Part shown: positions 56,989-64,000 of the stretch, piece after piece
Layout: the number at the start of each line of letters is the position of its first letter
How positions within the stretch are numbered: the first letter of the stretch is position 1
Assembly: GCF_009793355.1 (NCBI RefSeq)
Contig: NZ_WTKP01000005.1
Location: 245,583-309,582 of the forward strand
Source of the DNA: Vreelandella zhuhanensis
GTDB lineage: Bacteria > Pseudomonadota > Gammaproteobacteria > Pseudomonadales > Halomonadaceae
Direction: 5' to 3'
DNA: 64,000 bases
Translations under genes and position numbers: made by a program
Notes under the pieces: model-generated
Told to the model about the DNA's origin: nothing
Database searches by the model: none
What the model saw: the letters and a program-made list of their open reading frames with translations, nothing else

Positions 56989-58356
56989 ATGCTCATCCCC
57001 AACGCTCAGCGCAGCTGGCGCGCTGCCTTGATGATTTATCTGCAGGCGCCGGTCATCACCATGCTGTTTCTGGGGTTTTCCGCAGGACTGCCTTTCCTGC
57101 TGGTTTTTTCCACTCTTTCCGCCTGGCTGCGCAGTGACGGCGTGGAGGTCGCCGCCATCGGATTTTTCGCCTGGATCGGGATGCTCTATTCGATCAAATT
57201 TTTCTGGGCGCCGGTGGTGGATCGCCTGGCCTTGCCGGTACTGACGCGTGCTTTCGGCCAACGGCGTGGCTGGATGCTGCTGGCACAAGCCATGATCGCT
57301 GCAGGCTTGATTGGGCTGGCCGGGCTTGAGCCCTTAGGCAACTTGGGGTGGGTGGCGGCATTTTCCCTTCTGGTCGCCTTCGGCTCCGCCACGCAGGATA
57401 TCGCCATCGATGCCTTTCGTATCGAATCCGCCCCGGACGATGTCCAGGCAGCCATGGCATCGACCTATATCATCGGTTATCGCGGCGGGTTACTTGCCGC
57501 AGGCGCAGGCGCCCTCTACGTGGCATCGCTGGCCTCATGGGATGCCGCTTACATGACCATGGCTGCCTTGGTCGGGGTCGGGGTCGTGACGGTACTGCTA
57601 CGCCCGGAACCGGCACGCACCTCACTGAGTATCCAACTGATTCATGAACCCAAGGTACGCGCCTTCATTCGCGCCAGCCGAGGCAAGCCCAAGGCATTGC
57701 GGCGCCTGGGCGCCTGGGTAATCGGCGCCATTGTTTGTCCGTTCACCGACTTCTTTCGCCGTTACGGCGTCAAGGCGCTGGGGATTCTGGTGTTTATCGC
57801 CATGTTTCGTATCAGCGACTTGGCCATGGCCTCGATGGCCAACCCCCTGTATATCGATCTGGGATTCTCGCTTGCCACGATTGCCAACATCACCAATATC
57901 TTCGGCATCGCCATGAGTATCGGGGGAGGTGTTTTGGGAGGGTTGCTGGTGGTGCGTTACGGTATCGGGCCGATCCTGGTATTCGGTGCTGCTGCCGCGA
58001 CCCTGACCAACCTGCTATTTGCAGCGCTTGCCCTGGCCGGTGAAAGCCTGCCGTTTCTGGTGATGGCGATCATCGGCGACAACCTGGCCAACGGTATGGC
58101 CAGCGCGGTGTTCATTGCGTTTCTTTCGTGTCTGACCTCGCGGGCCTATACCGCCACCCAATATGCGCTCTTTTCCTCACTGATGACGCTGCCCGGCAAG
58201 TTTCTCAGCGGTTTCGGTGGGCTGGTCGTCACCGCCCAGGGCTATGCCACCTTCTTTGTCGTGGCCACTTTGCTGGGGTTACCGGCAATTGCCCTGGCTA
58301 TCTGGATCAGCCGGGACCGTAAGCTGGTTCCCAAGCCGGTGCTTTCCGGCAGCTGA
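56989..58356 (+). CDS. ampG: Anhydro-muropeptide permease AmpG
   Basis: 455 residues, MFS transporter with about 12 helices. Starts at ATG 56989 after AAGGAG. AmpG pattern: GFSAGLPFLLVFSTLSAWLR, SIKFFWAPVVDRL, FGSATQDIAIDAFRIE, FVSRAYTATQYALFSSLM-type FLSCLTSRAYTATQYALF, and the C-terminal GGLVVTAQGYATFF. Imports GlcNAc-anhydro-MurNAc peptides for recycling; works with Mpl (15892-17295). Confidence 0.94.
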   Translation: MLIPNAQRSWRAALMIYLQAPVITMLFLGFSAGLPFLLVFSTLSAWLRSDGVEVAAIGFFAWIGMLYSIKFFWAPVVDRLALPVLTRAFGQRRGWMLLAQAMIAAGLIGLAGLEPLGNLGWVAAFSLLVAFGSATQDIAIDAFRIESAPDDVQAAMASTYIIGYRGGLLAAGAGALYVASLASWDAAYMTMAALVGVGVVTVLLRPEPARTSLSIQLIHEPKVRAFIRASRGKPKALRRLGAWVIGAIVCPFTDFFRRYGVKALGILVFIAMFRISDLAMASMANPLYIDLGFSLATIANITNIFGIAMSIGGGVLGGLLVVRYGIGPILVFGAAAATLTNLLFAALALAGESLPFLVMAIIGDNLANGMASAVFIAFLSCLTSRAYTATQYALFSSLMTLPGKFLSGFGGLVVTAQGYATFFVVATLLGLPAIALAIWISRDRKLVPKPVLSGS

Positions 58357-58361
58357 GCGAA

Positions 58362-60212
58362 TTACTTGCGGTGCGCTTGCAGCCATTCAAGGGCACCGGG
58401 AGTGGTGCGCCATTGGTCACGCATCAAGGTACGGTATTGCCAGGCTTCAGCGCGAGTACCGGGGTCCACCTGCCCATCTGAAGCAGGCAAAACCGGGCGC
58501 GGGGCTTCTGCGCAGAGCATGTCCACTGCATGGCGATTATAGGCCACCACTTGGCTGAGTACTTGCTCAGCCTCTTCAAGCCGGTCAAGACGATATAGCG
58601 CCAGCGTCCGACCCAACAGCAAGCCCAGTAGCATGGAACTCTCTTCATCTCCCTGCTCGGACAAGCTCAGGGCTTCCTCATTGCGGTTATCGCGCAACAG
58701 CTGATCCAGCACCAGCTCCCGCAATCCCAGGCTGTCTTCCTGGTCGATGGCAAGGAGTTCCTCGGCCAGTTCACGGGAATGATCCCGTGCACCACGCTCC
58801 ATCCCCACCACCAACGCCAAGCCGGTGCGCAACAATAGGGCATTATCGGCATCGTCCCAGCACAGGCTACCTTCCCCTTCCGCCCGCGCCTGTTGCAACC
58901 AACGCGACAGACGACGGGCCAAGGGTTCCAGCAAGCTCGGTGCCATCCACGGCAAGCTACCGAAGCGGCTGGTCAGTGCCAAGGTCACGTCCTGAACCAC
59001 CTGAGGCGCATCCAGCCATTCCGGATGCGCGCAGAGTTCGGGCATCCATTCCTCGGCCGTCGCCCAGGGGTCTCCACGAAACCCCAGGGCGACATCTTCA
59101 TCAACCATGACCTGGAAATGCTCATACCAGGCGGCATACAGTGTCGCTTCACGGGCGCTGACATGGTAGGTGATACGCTGGGCATCGTGGTCATAGCGCA
59201 GGTCCAGGCGCGGTGCCGTGGGTAGCGCATTCAGCAGCGATTGAAGCGCCACCAACGGTGTCGCCAGGTCTTCTTCGGCACTCAGCAGTTGGTCGGCCAA
59301 GGTGGCGCCGGGGTTTTCCGCCAGGGCGGCGAGAAAATCCAACTGATCGGGGTCCAGTTCACCCTGACGGGCCAGGCGCCGATACCAGAACCTGGAGCGT
59401 TCCTTGGCCTCTTCTTCGTGGCCTTCATGCAGCAGCAGCATGGCTTCGACATAGGCCAGCGTCGGGGAGTCAGGCAAAGCCTGCTGCGCCTTGACGAAGG
59501 CGGCGCGGGCACTGTCCAAGTCATCGTTATCCAGGTGCATCAAGCACAGACGCTCAAGTGCCACCCCGCGTAGAAACAATGGACCATGGGCCATGATGTT
59601 ATCCAGCAGGTCGGCGCGCTTGCGCGTGAAGCCACGCTCCTGATAGAGGTCGAGCAGAATTTCAAAGGCAGGTTCGGCTTGTTCCGGCAAGTGCGACCAG
59701 TCGCCACCGCCAAACAGAGATTCGAGAACCTGAATGGCGCGTCCACTCTGGCCGCTTTCGGCGGCGATCAACCCGGCTTCGAGCAATGCCTGAGCCGGTG
59801 CCTTGCGGCTGGCCAGTGCCGCCTTGAGCACAGGGCCTTTCCATTCGCGTAGCGAAAGCATCCACATCAATTGATCGGGAAGATCGGTAGGTAATTCCAC
59901 CGCCCGGCAACAATGTTTGTACTTGCGCCCGGAATCGCACCAGCACGGCTCGTTGGGGCCGGGTGTGGCCAATGGCTCACAATCGAAATCGAGACGTTCA
60001 AGCGGGGTTTGCGACCATAGCATCGGCGCCAACGCCTGAGCAGTAGCGATGTCGCCTTGAAAATAGTCCGCGCCTTCGGCACGTACCCACGTCATGAAAT
60101 CAGGATAACGTTCCTGTTGTCTGATTGCCGTGAGCGCCCCGGAAGCAAATCCCAGCAGTTGATCCACCCATACCGCCAGCATTGCCATCTCCATTGCCAT
60201 GAAAAGCGCCAT
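58362..60212 (-). CDS. SEC-C-motif protein with tetratricopeptide-like repeats
   Basis: 616 residues (or 606 if start is ATG 60182, which has GGAG upstream; 60212 has none). SEC-C zinc motif near the N-terminus: Cys90-x-Cys92-x7-His100-Cys101/102 in PNEPCWCDSGRKYKHCC. The rest is helical, with TPR-like units (EAGLIAAESGQSGRAIQVLESLFG, ERLCLMHLDNDDLDSARAAFVKAQQ, ALYRLDRLEEAEQVL). An AAA or RNA-binding partner is not visible. Function unknown; possibly protein-protein scaffold. Confidence 0.75.
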   Translation of the reverse strand: MALFMAMEMAMLAVWVDQLLGFASGALTAIRQQERYPDFMTWVRAEGADYFQGDIATAQALAPMLWSQTPLERLDFDCEPLATPGPNEPCWCDSGRKYKHCCRAVELPTDLPDQLMWMLSLREWKGPVLKAALASRKAPAQALLEAGLIAAESGQSGRAIQVLESLFGGGDWSHLPEQAEPAFEILLDLYQERGFTRKRADLLDNIMAHGPLFLRGVALERLCLMHLDNDDLDSARAAFVKAQQALPDSPTLAYVEAMLLLHEGHEEEAKERSRFWYRRLARQGELDPDQLDFLAALAENPGATLADQLLSAEEDLATPLVALQSLLNALPTAPRLDLRYDHDAQRITYHVSAREATLYAAWYEHFQVMVDEDVALGFRGDPWATAEEWMPELCAHPEWLDAPQVVQDVTLALTSRFGSLPWMAPSLLEPLARRLSRWLQQARAEGEGSLCWDDADNALLLRTGLALVVGMERGARDHSRELAEELLAIDQEDSLGLRELVLDQLLRDNRNEEALSLSEQGDEESSMLLGLLLGRTLALYRLDRLEEAEQVLSQVVAYNRHAVDMLCAEAPRPVLPASDGQVDPGTRAEAWQYRTLMRDQWRTTPGALEWLQAHRK

Positions 60213-60240
60213 AGTTTAGCACGCCCATTCAAACAGTGCT

Positions 60241-61485
60241 TTAACCACGCGCTCGGGCGAGCAAGGGGCCGGTACGCTCGGCCATGTTCAGACGCGCTTT
60301 CAAGCGAACCAAGTTCCAGTAATGCCCATTTAGCGCACGCGAAAGCAACAAGGTATCCGCCGGCGGCTGCAGCCGATCCATCGCCGCCCATACCTTGGGG
60401 CTGAGTTCACGCAGGCGACGGTGCACACGCACATCGCTGAAATCCTGTTCGCCGGGGGCAAACAGCGGAGCAATGCACTCGGCGGATTCTTTATACAGCG
60501 AAAGCGGTGCGCCATGCCCCTGGCGTCCGCCCATCTTGAGCATCGCCTGATCCATGGCCATCGGGTCTTGCGCCAGGGTGGCGTCGAGAAGCTGCAACAT
60601 GCCATCAAGGCTCGCTTTGGGCACGTCGATCACCGCTCCCAGGTCATAAATCACCAGCCTGCCCTGCTCATCGGCGGCAAAATTTCCCGCATGAGGGTCG
60701 GCATGCAGCTCCCCGTGCGTGAACAGTTCTGCCGTGATCCAGTCGGCAAGCGCGGTGGCGATCTTCTGGCGGCGTTCATCATCAGCGTCTTCCAGCTCAC
60801 GCAAGGGGGTTCCCTCTACATAACGCATGGCCAATACATGCGGGCCGCAAAGTGCCGGCAAGGGCTCGGGAATCACCAGGTTTTCCACGTCGCGATAACG
60901 CTCCCGGTAACGCGCCAGGGCCTCGGCTTCGGCCAGGTAATCCAGCTCTTCGCGCAGGCTTGCAGCAAGCTCCTCGAACAATGCATCCAGGCGCGACTGC
61001 GGCACCTTGAACCAGCGCCCCAGGCGCATCAGCCGACGCACCTGAAACAGATCCGTTTCCAGCACCTCGGCAAGCCCCGGGTACTGTACCTTGAGCACCA
61101 GGGTCTCGCCGTCATGCGTGATGGCGCGATGCACCTGCCCCATGGACGCACTGGCAAAGGGGCGCTCTTCGATGTCACGAAACACCGTATCCAGGTCGCC
61201 GTACTGGAGCACCAGGGCTTCACGGATGCGCGGCCAAGGCATCGGCTCGGCTTGGCGCTGCAAACGCGCCAGTTCATCGGCCAGGTCCGGCGGCAGGATG
61301 TCATCCCACTGCGAAACGACCTGGGCCAGCTTCATCGCTGGACCCTTGAGCTCGGAAAGTCCTTCGAACAGCGCCTCACCCAGCGCCCGCCAATCGGCCT
61401 GGCCACCTAAACGGGTTTTTATCAGGGCACCGCCGGTGCGTGCTCCCAACCCCATCAATCGACGTGTTCTGCCTTTTTCACGCAT
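60241..61485 (-). CDS. ABC1/AarF (UbiB-type) atypical kinase
   Basis: 414 residues. ADCK signatures: KLAQ at 52-55 (in place of KxGQ), the A-rich loop ASASMGQVHRA (111-121), the Lys132 in LKVQYPG, EELDYLAEAEAL, HADPHAGNF (261-269) and DLGAVID (281-287). The C-terminal two-helix membrane anchor of E. coli UbiB is not obvious; it resembles the shorter AarF-like group. Role in ubiquinone synthesis is unproven for this branch. Confidence 0.9.
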   Translation of the reverse strand: MREKGRTRRLMGLGARTGGALIKTRLGGQADWRALGEALFEGLSELKGPAMKLAQVVSQWDDILPPDLADELARLQRQAEPMPWPRIREALVLQYGDLDTVFRDIEERPFASASMGQVHRAITHDGETLVLKVQYPGLAEVLETDLFQVRRLMRLGRWFKVPQSRLDALFEELAASLREELDYLAEAEALARYRERYRDVENLVIPEPLPALCGPHVLAMRYVEGTPLRELEDADDERRQKIATALADWITAELFTHGELHADPHAGNFAADEQGRLVIYDLGAVIDVPKASLDGMLQLLDATLAQDPMAMDQAMLKMGGRQGHGAPLSLYKESAECIAPLFAPGEQDFSDVRVHRRLRELSPKVWAAMDRLQPPADTLLLSRALNGHYWNLVRLKARLNMAERTGPLLARARG

Positions 61486-61628
61486 GATCTCGACCTCAAC
61501 CTAAAAGTGATACAAATACTATACACCTAGTTAAGCCAGGTATCGCCTATCACTTATGCCGGCATCAAGCCGATCTGATAAAATATCCAGCATTCCATTC
61601 GTTTGCCAGCCTGCCAGCCGGGAGTCCT

Positions 61629-63569
61629 ATGCGCCTGATCATTGCCGAAAAACCCAGCTTGGCGCGTGCCATTGCTGACGCCTTGCCGGGGGGCTCGCGC
61701 CGGGAAGAAGGCGCCATTGTGTGTGGGGAAAGCGTGGTCACCTGGTGCCTGGGGCACTTGCTGGAACAGGCCTCTCCAGAGGTCTACGATGCCGCCGACA
61801 AGCAATGGCGCCTCGACCGCCTGCCTATCGTCCCCCAGCGCTGGAAGTTGACCCCGCGCGCCAAGGCCCGCGGGCAGCTGGCGATAGTTCGCCGTCTACT
61901 CAAGCAAGCCGCGGACGTTGTACACGCCGGCGATCCTGATCGTGAAGGACAACTGCTAGTCCAGGAAGTCATCGAGCACTGCGGTTATAAAGGCCCGGTC
62001 AAACGCTTGTTGATCAACGACCTGAACCGCCCGGCCGTGGTTCGCGCCTTGAGCCGCTTGCAGGATAATGCCGACTATCAGCCGCTCTTTCAGGCGGCCC
62101 AGGCACGCTCCCGTGCCGACTGGCTGTATGGCATCAACCTGTCCCGCGCCTGGACGCTCACCGGGCGTCAAGCCGGCCACGATGGGGTACTCTCGGTTGG
62201 CCGGGTACAAACCCCGGTGCTGGGGTTGATCGTACGCCGCGACAATAGCATTCGAGACTTCGTGCCCCATCTTTTCTACCCGCTATGGGTGGAGCTTGCC
62301 GTGAAAAGCGGCCAACTTCGAGCCTGGTGGGTGCCGGGTGAATCCCAGCCGTTGGACGACCAGGGGCGTTTGATCGACCGCAGCCCGGCGGATCAACTGG
62401 CCGCACGATTGCCCGGCGCTGAGGGAGTCTTGAAACAGCTCGAGCAGCAAGAGAAACGCCAGGCACCGCCGCTGCCTTATTCGCTTTCCGCCCTTCAAGT
62501 GGATGCCGCCCGGCGTTATGGCGTGTCCGCCCAGGCGGTACTCGACAGCTGCCAACGGCTCTACGAACAGCACAAACTGATTACCTATCCGCGCTCGGAT
62601 TGCCGTTATCTGCCCGAAGAACATCTCGCCCAGGCCCAGCGTAGCCTTGGCGGCGCCTGCGCCAGCGACAACACACTTGGCGAATGGCTGGCGGGGGCGG
62701 ATTTTTCGCTACGCTCGAAAGCCTGGAACGACAAGAAAGTCAGCGCTCACCACGCCCTGGCCCCCAGTGGCAAGGCCCCCGACTTCAGCACCCTTTCAGC
62801 CACCGATGCCAACGTCTTTCGCCTGATTACGCGCAATATGCTGGCGCAGTTCTATCGCCCCTTGCGCACCTTCGAGGTCAAGGCGCAGTTCATGGTGCTG
62901 GATGAAACGTTCAAAGCGCGCGGACAAAGCGTGCTCGACCCCGGCTGGAAGCCGCTGTTCACCACCCGCGACGAGACCCCGCCGCTCCCCAGCCTGCATG
63001 AAGGCGAAACCTGCAAAGCCTTGGATGCCGGGGTGGAAGAACGCGAAACGCGACCCCCCGAGCCCTTCACCGATGCCAGCCTGATCAATGCCATGATGAA
63101 TATCGGCCGTTATGTGCAGGACCCCGCCGTCAGGCGCACTCTGAAGGAATCCGACGGCCTGGGCACCGAAGCTACGCGCGCCGGAATCCTCGAAACCCTG
63201 GTGATGCGGGGTTATCTGGTGCGCCAGGGCAAGGCACTGCGGGCCACGCAACTGGGCAGCGCCTTGATCGCCGCCCTGCCCAGCGCCGTGAGCACGCCGG
63301 AACGTACCGCACTTTGGGAACAGCGCCTGAGGGCGATTTCCGAACGCCAAGACGACGCAGATGCCTTTCAGCACGCGCTTTTGGATGACCTGCGCGCCCT
63401 GCTCAGCCAGAGTGATGCCGGCAAGCTAAAGCAAAGCTTGCGGACGGCACAGGGCGAAGCCGCCACCCCGGCAAAGCGCGCGGGAAAGCCAAGCACTGGT
63501 AAGCCAAGAAAGAGCTATGCAAAACGAAAAAGTAGTGGTGGAAAAAGGAAAACTACCGCGAGGACATGA
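61629..63569 (+). CDS. topB: DNA topoisomerase III TopB
   Basis: Type IA topoisomerase of 646 residues. Toprim: Glu7 (IIAEKPS) and AGDPDREGQLLVQEVI (Asp102, Asp104, Glu106); the SRADWLYGINLSRAWT segment; the catalytic Tyr320 in ITYPRSDCRYLPEEH; GTEATRAGILETL. The C-terminal about 60 residues are very Lys-rich (DNA binding) and without zinc fingers. Decatenates chromosomes and resolves recombination intermediates. Confidence 0.97.
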   Translation: MRLIIAEKPSLARAIADALPGGSRREEGAIVCGESVVTWCLGHLLEQASPEVYDAADKQWRLDRLPIVPQRWKLTPRAKARGQLAIVRRLLKQAADVVHAGDPDREGQLLVQEVIEHCGYKGPVKRLLINDLNRPAVVRALSRLQDNADYQPLFQAAQARSRADWLYGINLSRAWTLTGRQAGHDGVLSVGRVQTPVLGLIVRRDNSIRDFVPHLFYPLWVELAVKSGQLRAWWVPGESQPLDDQGRLIDRSPADQLAARLPGAEGVLKQLEQQEKRQAPPLPYSLSALQVDAARRYGVSAQAVLDSCQRLYEQHKLITYPRSDCRYLPEEHLAQAQRSLGGACASDNTLGEWLAGADFSLRSKAWNDKKVSAHHALAPSGKAPDFSTLSATDANVFRLITRNMLAQFYRPLRTFEVKAQFMVLDETFKARGQSVLDPGWKPLFTTRDETPPLPSLHEGETCKALDAGVEERETRPPEPFTDASLINAMMNIGRYVQDPAVRRTLKESDGLGTEATRAGILETLVMRGYLVRQGKALRATQLGSALIAALPSAVSTPERTALWEQRLRAISERQDDADAFQHALLDDLRALLSQSDAGKLKQSLRTAQGEAATPAKRAGKPSTGKPRKSYAKRKSSGGKRKTTART

Positions 63570-63683
63570 GGGGGACTTGGGTGCTGTAGAGACTGGGGTG
63601 ACTGATGCCCAAAGTGCCTAGCCTCGACCCAAGGTCGAGCGCCTTCTGCGGTGAGCACAAGAGACCTTCCTTGAACCCTCCGA

Positions 63684-63707
63684 CGATTCATTCAAAGAAT
63701 AGAATCG
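63684..63707 (-). other. Right-end hairpin of the IS200/IS605 unit, candidate reRNA scaffold
   Basis: CGATTC/GAATCG (63702-63707 with 63684-63689) and ATTC/GAAT (63697-63700 with 63690-63693), loop TTT, one bulged T. Flanked by CCG and CGG on the minus strand, which extend it. Imperfect hairpins near the right end are what the TnpA transposase of this family recognises; in TnpB systems this region is also the 3' end of the guide RNA scaffold. Confidence 0.65.
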
Positions 63708-63723
63708 CGGATTCCCATCACTC

Positions 63724-64000
63724 TCACGCGCTTTGTTGCCAGAGCGTGGAGAGCGTGACCGGGGTTCGCGGTGTGCGAGTCGGCGTTTGCGAGCTCACAC
63801 GGGCGGTAGCCTTGCGGCCACGCCCTTGGTAAACAACATGGCCCCGGGCGGCGATGTTATAAGCGGCATTAAGGTCCGCGTGGTAGCGCTTGCCGGTGTT
63901 AAACGTACACTGACTATAATCGTCCTTATCGCGTTTCACCGGCCCTGACCCGTCGAACGCTTGGCTGGACGTACCACGGGCATAGACCGCCACGAAGCGC
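63724..64000 (-). CDS. tnpB: RNA-guided endonuclease TnpB, C-terminal fragment
   Basis: The frame is open to the right edge, so only the last about 92 residues are seen. They carry GTSSQAFDGSGPVKRDKDDYSQCTFNTGKRYHADLNAAYNIAARG, the C-terminal RuvC-III motif of TnpB (Asp in HADLNAA), with a Thr/Arg-rich tail. The second Cys pair of the zinc ribbon seems to be reduced to a single Cys, as in some IS1341-like members. Whether the full gene is intact cannot be told. Confidence 0.85.
   Translation of the reverse strand, partial: RFVAVYARGTSSQAFDGSGPVKRDKDDYSQCTFNTGKRYHADLNAAYNIAARGHVVYQGRGRKATARVSSQTPTRTPRTPVTLSTLWQQSA

Larger units (their letters stand above)
63671..64000 (-). mobile_element. Right end of an IS200/IS605-family unit (partial)
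   Basis: The element enters from beyond the right edge. It holds the tnpB tail (63724-64000) and, after the stop, a right-end hairpin (63684-63707). The likely right end is near TTCAA on the minus strand (complement of 63671-63675), a common right cleavage motif in this family. The left end and any tnpA are outside the window. Confidence 0.7.

Noticed and set aside
63623..63639. CTCGACC/GGTCGAG hairpin after topB, considered as the topB terminator
   Set aside because: Perfect seven-base stem but without a T-run; not reported as a terminator. It may be a relic of the region next to the IS200/IS605 right end.
63605..63948. Rightward open frames at the right edge
   Set aside because: They are the opposite-strand shadow of the tnpB tail and its right-end hairpin and have no ribosome-binding site or family features.
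1..64000. CRISPR arrays, tRNA and rRNA genes
   Set aside because: I looked through the gaps between genes and found no regular spaced repeats and no cloverleaf or rRNA-like sequence.

Overview
The window looks like a chromosomal segment of a gammaproteobacterium, most likely a halophile of the Halomonadaceae (Halomonas or a close relative). I infer this from the pseudomonad-like order proA-nadD-rsfS-rlmH-mrdA-rodA-mltB-rlpA-dacA-ybeD-lipB, the moderately high GC, a phasin gene, the many acidic and Gln-rich proteins, and a CcoM-like micro-protein. No sequence search could be run, so the genus is an inference. Almost all of the window is densely packed housekeeping and envelope DNA. The clearly mobile pieces are one intact IS5-family element (46717-47941) and the tail of an IS200/IS605-type tnpB unit at the right edge.

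Region 1 (1-11126): the end of lipA faces a long leftward set of genes for proline and NAD synthesis (proA, nadD), ribosome silencing and 23S methylation (rsfS, rlmH), cell elongation (mrdA/PBP2, rodA), murein trimming (mltB, rlpA, dacA) and lipoylation (ybeD, lipB). Region 2 (11334-17295): two tandem membrane proteins with decayed GGDEF-like tails, a DedA-PAP2 fusion, a LysE-type exporter, ubiX, and mpl for murein recycling. Region 3 (17451-24645): a membrane-anchored glutaredoxin, a TrhA/HlyIII protein, then a seven-gene cluster equivalent to E. coli yjfIJKLMC with an RCK potassium channel inserted between J and K, and a VOC protein. Region 4 (24774-36230): pntAB transhydrogenase diverging from a complete peptide ABC importer (SBP, two permeases, two ATPases) with a LysR regulator and a Xaa-Pro dipeptidase.

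Region 5 (36256-45954): a GFA protein, a MoxR-VWA pair, an ABC exporter, a protein that reads as a Cache domain fused to a pentameric ligand-gated ion channel (pLGIC), a rhomboid protease, TrxC, a cardiolipin-synthase-like enzyme and an ABM protein. Region 6 (46179-50097): a phasin with four 33-bp hendecad repeats, the IS5 element that separates it from its terminator, and a 660-residue unrecognised protein whose C-terminal half carries a papain-like Gln/Cys/His/Asn layout. Region 7 (50107-64000): a lipoprotein, proS, a GGDEF-EAL protein, an EamA transporter, a CcoM-like micro-protein, slyD-like FKBP, ampG, a SEC-C/TPR-like protein, an AarF/UbiB kinase, topB, and the 3' end of tnpB with a right-end hairpin.

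How the genes connect: murein synthesis and turnover (mrdA, rodA, dacA, mltB, rlpA) is complemented by recycling through ampG (muropeptide import) and mpl (re-ligation of the tripeptide). The peptide importer, LysR regulator and PepQ-type dipeptidase form a plausible uptake-and-cleavage module. The best candidates for something little described are the Cache-pLGIC at 40888-43050, the papain-like protein at 48115-50097, and the yjf-type PspA/K-channel/ATP-grasp cluster at 18678-24123.
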